Source: Polychytrium aggregatum
Taxonomy: Eukaryota; Chytridiomycota; Chytridiomycetes; Polychytriales
DNA: 64,000 bases
Reading direction: 5' to 3'
Assembly: GCF_025602895.1 (NCBI RefSeq)
Contig: NW_026516247.1
Coordinates: 310,001-374,000, forward strand
Shown here: positions 34,317 through 47,378 of the stretch, one piece after another
How positions within the stretch are numbered: position 1 is the first letter of the stretch
Layout of the letters: each line of letters starts with the position of its first letter
Program-made: the position numbers and the translations under genes
The notes under the pieces: model-generated
Told to the model about the DNA's origin: nothing
Databases searched by the model: none
What the model saw: the letters and a program-made list of their open reading frames with translations, nothing else

Positions 34317-35250
34317 TCAACCCCAGAAGCGCATCGCTCGCTCAATCAGCCGTGGGAAGACATCTGGAAGCACCCTCCGCACGGCAGACTCAAACAGGGT
34401 CACCATCCCGACTCTGAACCCCTCGGACGCATTCAGCGCTGTTGTCTTCCTGTACTGATGCTTCACAATCCCAAAGAAGTTTTCGATGGGATTGAAGTCG
34501 GGCGAGGCAGGTGGGGTGAAGATCACTGACCATCCACGGTGCTCGATGCAGTCCAGGACAGCCATTGTCTTGTGCATGCTGACATTGTCCATCACAATCA
34601 CAGAGTCGTCTGGGAAGCTCGCTCGCTCAAAGAACTCGACCATCGAGTGTGTCTTGAATGATGTGGGGATGTACATGCGATGCAGCACACCAGAGTGGTT
34701 GATGGCAAATGCAGCCGAGACAGACTTGTGTTTCATGTGATTGCACTGGCGAAGCGGAGCACCCTTCGGTGAGTATCCGTAGAGAGGGAAAATGGATCTC
34801 CTGATCCCTGTCTCGTCGACAAAAACGAATCGTCGTGGGTCGATGGAGCGGACCTGGTCCCTGAACTGTGCCACTCGCTCATCCAGTCGCTTGGACTTGT
34901 AGAGGTGTGTTGCCCTCTTGTGTGAGAGACCTGCTCGCTGGATGGCAGTGTGGCAGAGTGAGAGTGATACTTTCCTCTGGAGGATGGACTCGAGCTTGCA
35001 TCGCAACACAGGACCATGTCTGGAACGGGTCCTGTTCAATCAGGGTGCGAATGACTGGACATGCCTGCTCGAAGAAAGTGGATCTGCGAGCTGGGACCCG
35101 GGATGGATCATCCAGCTTGCATCCTCGGTGCCATCGATGGATGGTGCTCTTGGATACACTGAATATGGAGGCGACCTTACGCAGGCTATGGATGAGGGCG
35201 TAGCATCGCAATGCGGCGGTGCGAAAGTCGGATGTGTGGCGAATGGTCAT
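34317..35250 (-). pseudogene. Tc1/mariner DD34E transposase, left copy, one frameshift
   Basis: The N-terminal helix-turn-helix (MTIRHTSDFRTAALRCYALI, VASIFSVSKSTIHRWHRGC) and the catalytic core are in different frames because the left copy has one more base than the right copy near 35,022, after DPFQT. The core has FVDETG, VIVMDNVSMHK and PDFNPIENFFG, with 34 residues between the second Asp and the Glu, the DD34E spacing of Tc1/IS630 relatives. The C-terminus is complete here (VRRVLPDVFPRLIERAMRFW) but missing in the right copy. Both genes of the element run in the same direction. Confidence 0.88.
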
Positions 35251-35337
35251 GGCCAGCGCGCGATAAGCATTGGGTAACAAAATATTCGATGAATGGTCAA
35301 AAACCCGGGTGTCCCGTTTTTTATTGGATTGCCTGTA

Positions 35338-36017
35338 ATACATAGGAATCGGGGACAACGCCCCTCCCCTTCACCGGCCAAGAACAAGCGATGCCACTTG
35401 CATTTCGCATGTCGAGCGAGCAGCTGGACCTCCCTCACTCGCAGTCGATGATCTGGGACCAGTCCGCAGCAACGGCCGGCCACGTTTCCGTCTCCTTTGA
35501 TCGGGGCGTGAGTTTGCCCTGGCCACCTCCTGTATCAGGGGGTGTGCGAGCGAGCACGATGGCCAGGCAGCCAATCGACGTCAAACGCTGCTGCCCACCA
35601 ACAGCAATCCGAGCGGCCGACGCTCCCCAGGCGAGCATCGGTGACATGGGCTTGCATTTGAGTTTTTGCAAACGTGGCCCCAAGTCCAGCCAATGCGATC
35701 GCCGATCAGAGGATCGATTGGATGACATGGGCAGCTGCCCTCTGCCGATTGCTGCCCGGACGAACCCTGGCCAATCGATTCTCGTCCGGCAGGCGGCCTC
35801 CTGTCCACTGCCGATGAAACATGCGCTCGCCAGAGGTTTGTTTGATCAACTCGGTCGGTCCGGCCACAATGCTCGGCTCTTCCATCCAGCACGAGTCGGC
35901 GGCTGGACCACTACCCCTCCCCGTGCCCAAGACGACAAGCAACGTTGCTTCTATTCGTCGTTCCTCAGCCGTGCGAGTGGTCAGGAGCACACCAAGAGAG
36001 CAGAGGCCAAAGCAAGA
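35338..36017. other. unique sequence outside the left transposon end
   Basis: About 680 bases between the transposon and the small heat-shock gene's TATA box. A 230-codon plus-strand open frame (35391-36083) crosses it and runs past the TATA box; it shows no domain and I regard it as chance. The first bases outside the element are not homologous to the flank of the right copy. Confidence 0.4.
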
Positions 36018-36023
36018 TATAAA
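36018..36023 (+). promoter_or_regulatory. TATA box of the small heat-shock gene
   Basis: TATAAA about 100 bases upstream of the ATG at 36120. I did not find a convincing heat-shock element array. Confidence 0.55.
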
Positions 36024-36119
36024 TCGTGGCCCGCCGAGCGGTTGAGCAGCCCTCTATGGCAACCGCCTCTCTTTGTATCGTAGCCACCCGAGTCGCAGGC
36101 CCACATTCACCACAGAACC

Positions 36120-36320
36120 ATGTACTCCATTCTTGACCGCGGCGTCTTGCTCGATCCCTTTGCTCGCCACAAGCAGAGCCTCCGCCGAACCAGGGCTGAT
36201 GACGACGACTACGTCGACCTGGTGATGCTGGACGGCGACGACGAGCACGACGACGACGAAATCGACGAAGACCGTGACATTGACGGCGACGACGAAGCCG
36301 AAGAGCTCGTCGATGATGAC

Positions 36321-36385
<65 letters not shown>

Positions 36386-37099
36386 CGATGATGACGATGA
36401 TGACGATGACGAGGATGACGATGAAGAAATTGAGGAAGAGGACGATGATGACGAAGACGATGACCTTGTCGAGGATGAAGATGAAGATGATGGCCTGGAT
36501 CTCGAGGCCGAGGTCGATGTCGTCAACAAGAAGAACTCGGTCATTGTCAAGGCCGAGATGCCAGGAATCAAGAAGGTAAGTGCCGCTGGCCGACAATTGC
36601 CGAGCACTTGCTCCAGTTGGAAGGACCGGATATCGGCTGCCCCACCACCGCCAACGACTTGACTATGAGCATCGTGACGCTCGAGCTGTGATAGGAGAGG
36701 CATAGTGCATCTGCCTGGGAATGGCTCCGCTTCCGAGCCCCACCTGCCCGTGCCAGCCAGCTCACATTCCAACATGCTCGTCGTATTCATTTGCGATACA
36801 TGTCTCGCATGGCATCTGCTTGGTCCGTACTGCAGAAAGATGTCCGTGTCTTCATTGCCGACGACGTCTTGACAATCGAAGGCCAGCAGTCCTTCAAGGA
36901 CTCGTACACCCGAAACGGCGTTCGCCATGTGGAGGAGGCCTTTGCCGTCTACCAGCGCCAAGTCCAGCTTCCGCCCAACACCGATCCAGCCTCTGTCACT
37001 GGCAAGATGAAGCATGGGCTTCTGGAGCTGCACATGAACAAAACCAAGGCGCTCCCTGCTCCAACGCAGCGCCGACCCCGCTATCTTCTCAGCCACTGA
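36120..37099 (+). CDS. Hsp20/alpha-crystallin protein with long poly-Asp insert
   Basis: Two exons (36120-36575, 36836-37099) give 239 residues. The N-terminus MYSILDRGVLLDPFARHKQ looks like a small heat-shock protein start. An acidic region of roughly 100 residues follows, with more than 30 consecutive Asp encoded by a GAT/GAC tract, then acidic Asp/Glu. The alpha-crystallin domain then begins with SVIVKAEMPGIKKKDVRVFI and continues DDVLTIEGQQSF, YQRQVQLPPNTDPASVTGKM and HGLLELHMNKT, the usual ELPGxxKEDIxV and GVLxIxIPK positions. Small heat-shock proteins are ATP-independent holdases. An Asp tract of this length inside one is unusual, and the number of repeats may vary between strains. The domain assignment is firm; the role of the acidic insert is unknown. 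Confidence 0.85.
36310..36425. repeat. (GAT)n / (GAY)n coding microsatellite
   Basis: A near-perfect trinucleotide run of GAT with some GAC, in frame inside the heat-shock gene; it codes Asp. On the opposite strand it produces long Ser/Ile frames that are artefacts. Confidence 0.95.
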
Positions 37100-37764
37100 G
37101 CGTCTGGGCCACTCGGCACTGCGGTGAATTCTTATACCTGCGCATGCTCATTTTGAACCACAGATCCCGGGCTTTCGCAGAGACTTGCAGTCGCCGCTGA
37201 TTGCCCCTCATCCCACGATGCGCTTCGTCCCATCGATACCATACACTTGACCAAATACCCCTGCTCTTTGAAAGGAACTAGGTTGTTTGTGGGCCTGTCT
37301 CATTCAAGAGAGGCAAGTCAACAGCACAACCTGGGAATTCCTTGCATCGTTTGCAAATGGAAGGAGAACACCTGTGTTTGAGGATATTGGTTGCGGCTGT
37401 GTTCAGAATATACGCATGTTCACCCAACGTGTCCGCGAATGCTCTCAGTCAATGAACTGTGCTCATTCGGACTGACCGGCTGATGCGAAGATGCCGACGG
37501 CGCGATATAGATGGTTATAGAGGCCAGCAACACTGTCGCCCAAGGATGATGATCGAAGAATGACGGCAAGTAACAAGGAAAATAGGGTACACATCGATAA
37601 CCCCTTGCAAATTACAACTCCACACAAAGATCGTGCTCTGTTCCCCTCCCCGGCGGTCTATTCTCGTGACGATGGGATGGTCACTTGGCTCTGTCAGTGT
37701 CTCCATCACAGCAACTAGGTGTTACAGCAAGCATTAGCAGCAGACCAATCGACACTCCGGTGCA
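37100..37764. other. intergenic, two convergent 3' ends
   Basis: About 660 bases, relatively AT-rich, between the stop codons of the heat-shock gene and the ZRSR2-like gene. No gene supported. Confidence 0.4.
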
Positions 37765-40195
37765 CTACCTCCTCCGCGACTGCAGCCTCCGCGGTGGGCG
37801 TATCTCCTCCCGACTGTGTCGCCTCGGGAGATGGTAGTGTGCCCGCTTGGATGGTCGGTCCGGGCGGGGCGAGGATGATTCTTTGTGCCTGCTGGAGCTG
37901 TGGTCGCTCGCCTCATTGGCTCTTCGCAGACCTTGGGGCTCGGCTTCAGAGAGCCTTGGGTTTCTAAACACCTGGAACAGCGAGGCAATGTCAGTGTCAA
38001 GATGGTTCAGAGGCCCGTGCAGCTTCAGATGACATCGATCCAGACCCAGGGTCCTGATCGAGGGTCCTGATCGAGGGTCCTGATCCTGGTCCAGACCCAG
38101 ATCCATACTCCCACGATACTCACATGCAGGTAATTGCACTTGCCACCATGCGGGACACTGATTACGCTGGAAGGCATCTACAGCAACGACGGCCACACGA
38201 TTCGATTTGATTTCAGTCGTCGTCAGCTCGTGGAGCATGCAGTCACTCTCCAAGCAGGCCACATTGGCACCAAGCACACATGCACTAGAACTTACGACAC
38301 TCGGCTTGCCACCAGTCGATGTGCGGAAGAAACTCGCATGTCAACCGCCTCCCATTGTAGAATCGTCCGTTCATTGTCGTGAATGCTTGGCAGGCATCGG
38401 CCTCATGCTGGTATTCGACATAGGCGCACCCACGAAAGTGGGGCAATTGGTTGCGACAGACCTAGTACATGCAGCTGTCTCAGTCGCCCAATATCACGCG
38501 ATATGGACAAAGGCAAACCGGCGATGCTACGGCTGCTGAAGCAATACCTTCATGACAACGATGGGGCCAAGACGCCGAAACTCGGGATATGCGTCTCGAA
38601 AAAAGTCGTCGTATTGTGCCTTCAGTTCAGCCTCTTGGTCCTGCCACAAGGAGCATGTTAATATCGCTGTGCGCCTACCCATCCAATCCCGACTCCCATG
38701 AAAACTGCTACGGCTGTTTACCCTCGAGCCTTGGCCTATTGATGAGTCGTAGCCCAGCTCCGGCAAGAGGTCGCTGAGGAAGAGATCGCGAACCAGGATG
38801 AATCGGCTCACCAAGGGAGTATTGTGTGTCCGATTGCATTTGCGGCCGAATCGGCAATTCCCTGTGCGCTGGTGAAACATGCAAGCAGCTGGCTGGGATG
38901 ATGTCGCTGCCTTGGACGGTGGATCATCTGCTGGACTCGTCAAGGGAGCGTCACCAGGAGGGACACTGGCATTTGTCTGTTGGACCGGCGAAGGACTGGA
39001 GCGCACATCATGCCGCCCGACTTTGACCGAGGGCGGTGTGCTTGTCTGATGATGTGATTTGGATTCGGCTTGCTTGCTCGAGGCGATCCTGATCGATTCG
39101 AGTGCGCTTTTCCATGCAGCCTACAGCACAGAGGCGTCGGAATGAGACGGGCGTCATGTTGATGGACAAGCCATAGGGCAAGCGACCCTACCTCGATCTG
39201 CATCCGCTTCTCGCGCTTGAGCCGCTCCTGCTCTTCCTTTGCGGCACGGATGCGGTTCTGATGCTCGTATTCTTTCTCCTTCAGCTCCCATCTGAGTGCC
39301 TCCTCGGCCCTGCAAAGCGTCAAGTCCATCGAATCCTTTGTGAGTGAATGAGCAGCAAGACCAGTTGCATTCGTCCACCGCCGCATCATGACCAACGGCC
39401 AACGGCCAACGCCGACTCGCACTCGTACTGCCGCTAATCCAGCGATTTGAAGAGTATTTGAGCGGGTGGGGGGTGGAGATGTTGGGGGGGGGTGATCGAG
39501 TCGCAATGCGGGTCTCTGGAGGATTGTGCCTGCCTGCCCGCAGTCGTTGGGTTATGGATAGTCCCGAAGAATCGATGATGCACCGCACCGTTGGCATATC
39601 GCCAAATACAATAAAAAGGATTTCATGCGGCCCAAGCATGGCCCGGCAGGTCGGGGTTATCGAGGCCTTGGTTCAGACAGGCGGCGAGCAGAGCGATCCG
39701 GCCGGCAACTGGGGCTGGGGCCTGGGCCCGAGGGATCGCTCAGACGAACGGATGTTCTGTACCTCTTCTTGGATTCCTCAGCCTCCTTCTGGATCTCCTC
39801 TGGAGTAGGATCTTTGGATGACGGATGATGAGATCAGCATCGAATTGCGCCGAGCAGCGCCGGGACTGGGTATCGCCATCGTATAGATACGCCATTGCCG
39901 GCACGCCGATGATGTGGATAGCATGATGCGGTCATTCAACGGCGCACATACCCTGACTGCCAAGCTGGATGCGATGCAGAGCCAAGGCCTTCCTCCACTC
40001 GGATCGTGCCTTCTTCTTCTTCTCGGCTCGCTTTTGTTTGCGGGTGCCAAGCGATCCTGTGGTTGAGCACGGCCCGATGCCTGGATTTGCTTCGACGCTG
40101 GCGATGAATGCGCACGGCTCCTGGTTCCTGCTTGGAGCAGCAGCAGCAGTACTGGCAGCAGCCGGTTCTTCGGATGGCATTGCTGCGGCGATCAT
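37765..40195 (-). CDS. ZRSR2: ZRSR2/URP-like U2AF35-related splicing factor, one frameshift in the sequence
   Basis: Eight exons (39952-40195, 39763-39811, 39192-39309, 38722-39120, 38548-38640, 38296-38461, 38124-38177, 37765-37971). Charged helical N-terminus (KQKRAEKKKKARSEWRKAL, PTPEEIQKEAEESKK, LKREKRMQIE), then a first CCCH finger (CMFHQRTGNCRFGRKCNRTH). A U2AF-homology RRM follows (AELKAQYDDFFRDAYPEF, QLPHFRGCAYVEYQHEADAC, GRFYNGRRLTCEF), and a second CCCH finger ends in an RS/RP-rich tail. In exon 7 the expected HAFQRNQCP is followed by the finger only after a one-base shift inside the run GGG at about 38149-38151; as written, the frame meets a stop early in exon 8. With 53 instead of 54 bases the gene sums to 443 codons. 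Either the base is a sequencing error or this copy is broken. In other eukaryotes the protein recognises 3' splice sites, mainly of U12-type introns. Confidence 0.82.
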
Positions 40196-40783
40196 GGTGA
40201 GATCATGGCCGGGGCGGACAAGTTCCGCCGAACGCCAGCGCGGCCAAAGTCGTGCCAGGATCTGCAACCTGGAGTTAAGGCCAGTGATCTCACGATCACC
40301 ACCACTCCGATACTACACCCGACGTTGAGGCTGGCGATCTCGCCGTCATCCCGATGCCGCAGGCCGCACTCGGAACATCCGCGCTTCTATGTCGTAGCCA
40401 ACTCGGGCAACGCTTTTGCTGTCAACAGGCCTCTTGCAAGCGGACACACGTTATTTTTGTTCTTGAAAAATGTAATCTACTTCCGAGCCGAAGAGAATGG
40501 CGTGGGAGCAGACCCCAGCACAGGCAGTACTGCATCAACTGTGGTTGACGGCCGGGATCCCAGCGACAGCCAGCTCTCCGGTCGGTCGGTTCATCAAACA
40601 AAGTCAACAAATACACTCATATACATATGCACCCCTCTATAGCGCATGGGGTGCTAGCGAGAAATAAAACGAACAAACAAACAGGAGTAATATATATATA
40701 TGTCAAATAGAAAGAAAGGGTGTGGGTTGTGGCGACAAGGGAGGGGGAGGTTTCTTCGAGGATATATGTGTTAAGGGTTCGCC
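40196..40783. other. intergenic between ZRSR2 start and Rab6 stop
   Basis: Nearly 600 bases, with an AT-rich stretch (TAATATATATATATG) near 40,690 that probably belongs to the Rab6 3' region. No gene supported. Confidence 0.4.
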
Positions 40784-42751
<1,968 letters not shown>

Positions 42752-43605
42752 GGCGGATGCAGAAGGAGGTCGGATGCAGGTCAGATGCAGATCGAGAGAG
42801 GCTGGTGTGCAGAAGGAAGCCGCAGGAACAGCAGGCCTGACGAGACGATGGATGTATGCGGAAAGAGGGGATGTGCAAGGCCAGCCGGCTGAAAAGCCCA
42901 GGCGCCGCGGACTCGGGCGAGGGGGAGAGCGAGAGCGAGGAGGGGAGCGAGGGCGAGGCGAGGGCGAACGCTGGCCCGGTCGCTGTCGTGCAGCGGCACT
43001 GGGAAGCACTGGGACGCACACAGCAACGGCGATCGCAAGTATCTGCATTCAATCGCAGCACAGACGCATTGCGAATGGAGACCAAAGGTGCAAGCAGCGA
43101 TGCCGAAGGACGCCTTTGCATGCAGAGCGCTGCTGGTCTGTTATCGTCGATTTGATCGATCGCTGGTATGTTGGCGCTCGTTGCTGGAGGGCTCTCGCAC
43201 CACCACCACCACCACCACCACCACCGCCTCTATCGACACTTGCATCCACAGTCACCACCACTACTACCACCACTACCACCACCACTACTACTACTATCGC
43301 CCACTATCAGCGCCATCCGCTTCCACCGCCATCAACGCTCACCAGCGCCGGCGTGGTGCCCTGGCTCTCCCACGCCCCCCTCGCGCAGCCGCCACGAGAT
43401 CGCCTCGTGCGACCGGCACTGCCGTTTCGGGCCTCAGCCCCGTTGCCTGATTCGGCCGCGGCTCGCGGTGGCCCCGTCGCACGTGCCCAGCAGCCCCGGC
43501 TTGCTCTGGCCTCGTTCGTTCGCCAAGGCCCGGTCGAGCGATCGATCGCAACAGTCCAGGCTCGAAATACATGTGTATTGATGGATCTTGCGCATACACG
43601 ATGGC
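42752..43605. other. intergenic upstream of Rab6 with CAC microsatellite
   Basis: About 850 bases including a GAGGGG-rich stretch near 42,950 and the CAC repeats at 43,198-43,296. Several long open frames here are low-complexity artefacts. Confidence 0.45.
43198..43296. repeat. (CAC)n and (CCACTA)n microsatellite
   Basis: A 29-base CAC run (43198-43226), then a second, less regular CAC/CTA tract (43253-43296). Confidence 0.9.
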
Positions 43606-46554
43606 CTACTCCCGATTTCGCTGTCTGTGGAAGAGAGCGCACTTGCATTAGCCAGCCTGATCTCGAGCATGGTCGTCGATCGCGATAGATCTGCCTTGAC
43701 GCCAGGACACCGCGCATCCGCAGATATCCCCAGCGCAGACAAAGCGGAGAAAAACGTGGCAGCGACAAGAGGATACATACCTGGGGGCACATCGGATGAT
43801 GTCGTCGACACGGAGGATCATCTCGGCGGCCTCGGAGGCAGAGAGCAGAACCTGCTTCTTGAGCTTGAAGGACTCGGTGATGCCGAGCTCGCGCATGTCT
43901 CCGATCGTTCCCTCGGCCATGTTCAGACCAGCGAACGAGTCGCCGCTGTTGTGGGCAGCACGCAGCTGCGCAACCAGGTCCGAGCTATCGTATCCGGCGT
44001 TGTCAGCCAGGATCGTGGGCAGCTGGCGCAGGGCGCGGGCAAAGGCCTCGACAGCGATCGACTTCTTGCCCGAGGTCGATCGAGCCACGTCATCGACGGC
44101 CTTGGACATGAGCATCTCACTGCAGCCGCCGCCAAGGACAGTGCGGGGCTCCTTGACAGTCTGGGAGAGGACGCAGAGGGCATCGTGCAGCGATCGCTCG
44201 CTCTCGTCCAGGAGTTGACCAGTGGCACCTCGCAGAACGATCGTGCAGGCTTCGCCGGCCTTGACTCCAGAAAACTTGATCAGCTGCAAAGCAGAGAAAG
44301 GCATCGTGAGTCTCAGCGCGCTCTCTCCTTGGCACATTCTTCGTCGGGATCATGCACCCGCCGGGCCAGCGATCCATCGCAATGCCTCCCAGCCGGAGGT
44401 CGACGGCAGCTTCTGAAACAACCTACCTTGTCCTCGCCGATGATGACCTCCTCAATCAAGTCACACTCGCCAAGAGTGACCAACTCGGGGTGGTCAAAAG
44501 TCGAGGCGATTTCGCCGCCAGTGACCAGAGCCAAGCGCTCGATGCCGTCAAAGTCCGCGTGCTCGATCGAGACGATACCGGCATCGGCAAAGAGCTGCTC
44601 GGGCCAGTTGTAGATGAGCTGGCGGTTGACAAAGCAGTTGATGCCGTGGGCCTTGATCTTCTCGACCTTTTCCTTCATCTTTTCCTGTAGCAGCGCGGCA
44701 GGGAACCGCGTCCATCAATAAGGCATCCACGCGCTGCAGGGATCTGGTCCTGGCCCTGGGCAACAGTTCATCACACCTAAGCGCAACGACGGCGGGGGTG
44801 TCCGGCGCAACGAGCGAAACAACACTTCCGCTACCATGACTGCGACATCACCCCGCGCTCTGCGATCGCCGAGCACGACCTACTCTTTCGGCACGCTCCA
44901 GCTCGGCAAGCTTGCCAGTGCTGTCAACGCGGACACGGGCACCAAAGATCTTGATCTTGTCCGTGTCCATGGCTGTCGAAAAATACAGATAAGAACCAGT
45001 CCATCGCTAAGCAGCACAGTTATCACAGATAGCGTGTCATCCGGAGCTCCGGCACGTACGGGTGTTGGCAATCAGGATCTTGGCATTCTCGATGCGGGTG
45101 GGCTGGTTGACACCGATCTTCTTGTCCAAAATGAAGCCTGGCGTGAACAATGGGGAGCGTACAGGTCAATATCACTTGCGATTTCAGTGCGGTCGTCAAC
45201 CTCGGGATTCAGATACAGATAATCTCCGACCCAGTCTGCAGCACGCACCCTCGTCCAAATACGAGTCGACGAGCTTGCCGCCACTTTTCTTGATGATTTG
45301 AATGTTATCGAGGTTGGTGCTGCCCTGCAGTGCAACGATGGTTGTGTCCGATTAGGATTCCGTCAGAACCATGGCCGACCCGAACAATTCGAAGAACTTG
45401 GGGGAGCAGCACGCAGAGCTGCATAGGTGAGTGATCCAACACAGAGACTCTGACAGCCCGGCACAAACGAGTGCATCGAATCAGCACCGCACCTTCATAC
45501 GGAGAACGGCATCAACAGCCAACTTGGAAAAGTACTCCTTGTCCTGAGACAAGACTTTTGAGCTCAGCGTGGTGCGAGCAATGTTCAGAAGATCCTTGTA
45601 GAAAGCCTCGGAATCAGCGCTGTCGAGGGTAGGGGACAATGAGACACGCAAAGCGAGATATCCAGGCGCGGTCGCCGCTTGAGTCGATAGCCAAGCAAAC
45701 ACGCTGTTCTAACTGACGCCAGATGCGGACGGGCTATACCTGTTATCAACAGTAGCCTTCTCCAGAGCCTCGTAGGCAGCATGCGAGGCAATCCGGAAGC
45801 CCTCAATGACGGTCTGGGGATGGATCTTCTGGTTGATCAGCCGCTCGGCTTCTCTCAGGAGTTCGCCAGCAAGGACACAGACCGAGGTCGTGCCGTCGCC
45901 AACTTCGTCATCCTGCACTTTGCTGATGTTGACCAAAACTTTTGCCGCAGCATTGTCGAGGGCAATAGACTTGAGGATCGTGGCGCCGTCGTTGGTCACG
46001 GTGGGGACACCGGTGCTCATCGACTGCAGAATCTTGTCCTAGAGGTCAGGGCATTGCGTGAGTCACAGCATCCACTGGGACGGCGATCGTATGTCTGGAT
46101 CCGGGCTTGTGAGCCCAGCTCAGCAGTGTCTGCTCTGAATACAAGGGCGCCAGCCAGAAAGCCATCAACACTCGCCGTGCGTGATTTGATCTGCGGGTTC
46201 TTACCATGCCCTTGGGGCCAAGGGTGCTCTTGACGAGATCGGCAACGGCGATGGCGCCAACAAAGGCGGACTAATGGCGGCATTAGATCGCACAGGGTCA
46301 GATCGAGTGACATGCCAGAATGGCCAAGGGCAGCACACGACGCCAGCGATCCAAATGCGTCCGTCCAAAGTCCCATCGGGAGCCTTGAGATGTAAACCGC
46401 AGCCGATCTCAGGACGGGAATTCCAGGCGGGCCCACGACTCCTGCACACCGCCTGCACACCGCTTACCAAGCGAGCGTTCTCGGCTCGTTCCTCCGTGGC
46501 GTTATCCTGGAAGATCTGGACTGGACCCAAAGCAGACTGCCGAGCGGAGGCCAA
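43606..46554 (-). CDS. CCT2: chaperonin CCT subunit beta
   Basis: Ten exons; from 46270 down to 43606 they sum to 505 codons. Group II chaperonin motifs are clear: [135 protein letters not shown] and [13 protein letters not shown]. The beta-subunit signatures ([21 protein letters not shown], [13 protein letters not shown]) decide the paralogue. CCT folds actin, tubulin and WD proteins in the cytosol. The first coding exon (46468 up to about 46554, [20 protein letters not shown]) has no ATG in frame before an upstream stop, so the initiator is either in an unseen short 5' exon spliced near 46535, or non-AUG. The last exon is 19 bases. Confidence 0.9.
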
Positions 46555-47378
46555 TGCAAGTTAAGCCGTCATATGAAGAGCGGATCAGGTGCGTTAGCCA
46601 CATATTCTGATCTCAGGCGGCCCGCAACCCCGCCCGCTGTGGCCATGGAATCGTCGATTGGGGGGGGGGAAGAGCCTTGCCAGCCGCTCGCCATGGCTGC
46701 CCCAATCAGTTCCTCCAAACAAAGCAGGCGATCTGATCGCCAGCGGAGGCAATGCGTCCGATGGCTGGTCCACAAGACTATCGGATGAATCCGGAATTGT
46801 CGGGCTGCAGGGATTCGCTTCGATCGGGCGTCCTCACCATGGCGGTGTACTCGGAAACTGCGAGGGGGAGGGGAGGTGCTGGGTGTGCAGGGCAGAGAGA
46901 AAAAGCCGCTGCTCAAGATCCCAAGAGAATCTCGGCGCAAGGGTTGCTGTCGGCGGGACGGCAGCGGCTCGAGCCGGATGCATCCGGCTGGAGGCCGATT
47001 CATTTGGCCTAAATGAGTCACGTGTGCTGCCGAGCAAGGGCCTGGCTCTGTCGCATGGTGTCATGGCAAGACGGATGCTGGAGGATCCAATATCACAACA
47101 ACGGCAATAACCGCCGCGGGGGGGCCATGATGGAAATCGATATGGCCATCGCCCCGCGGCTGCGCTGGGACTGCTGCCCGTTCGCCCAGAGTGCCTCCTG
47201 GCTTGTCGCTTCATCCGAGGCGAACCCCGCGCGTCTGGCGGCTCATTTCTTGACCTGATCCAAGCACCGGCCGTCTCCTGGAGAATCTCGTTGCATCCCT
47301 GTGCTGTTCTTGAACCAAATCCTGTCAGTAGAAGACTGCCGCCGCCAACACCCAGACAATTCAGATCACACTGGCCAC
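46555..47378. promoter_or_regulatory. divergent promoter region CCT2 / PIG-X
   Basis: About 820 bases between divergently transcribed genes. It must hold the missing CCT2 initiator exon if one exists. A GGGGGGGG run lies at about 46,662. Confidence 0.4.

Larger units (their letters stand above)
22975..35337. repeat. left arm of a giant inverted duplication (at least 12.4 kb)
   Basis: This interval is the reverse complement of 51818-64000. Outside the large transposon the two arms have the same genes in mirror order and differ by only a few substitutions per kb. Mirrored coordinates add to 86,999 from RPC6 through the GPCR 5' half, 86,976 beyond a GPCR intron, and 86,975 in the peroxidase, so the only net length differences are a 23-base duplication and a single base. 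Inner homology ends exactly at the outer end of the transposon's terminal repeat (35337). The outer end is not seen because the partner arm reaches the window edge. Confidence 0.95.
31564..35337 (-). mobile_element. Fanzor-carrying Tc1/mariner (IS630-like) element, left copy, 3.77 kb
   Basis: Both ends are 28-bp terminal inverted repeats beginning with TA. The transposase-side repeat (35310-35337) reads TACAGGCAATCCAAT then A-rich then ACGGGACA; the Fanzor-side repeat (31564-31591) starts TACACTTTATTCAG and ends in the same ACGGGACA. TA as target is normal for this superfamily. Cargo on the minus strand: transposase, then Fanzor, then about 100 bases of 3' end. The Fanzor-side flank is the RPC6 3' region; the transposase-side flank (35338 onward) is unrelated to the corresponding flank of the right copy. 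The element differs from its partner at 51818-55435 by far more than the flanking arms differ, and is 156 bases longer. Confidence 0.92.

Noticed and set aside
35391-36083. 230-codon plus-strand open frame next to the transposon
   Set aside because: It runs through the TATA box of the heat-shock gene and has low-complexity composition with no recognisable motif.
36209-37096. Minus-strand frame rich in Ser and another rich in Ile
   Set aside because: Translations of the GAT microsatellite on the wrong strand or frame.
38130-38160. TGCACTTG...CGGGACACTG resembling the Fanzor-side terminal repeat
   Set aside because: It lies within the coding exon of the ZRSR2-like gene, fits that protein's zinc finger, and has no partner end nearby.
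42856-43700. Several long frames over the CAC repeats and GAGGGG tract
   Set aside because: Low-complexity His/Pro/Arg/Gly translations in an intergenic region; no splice-linked domain.
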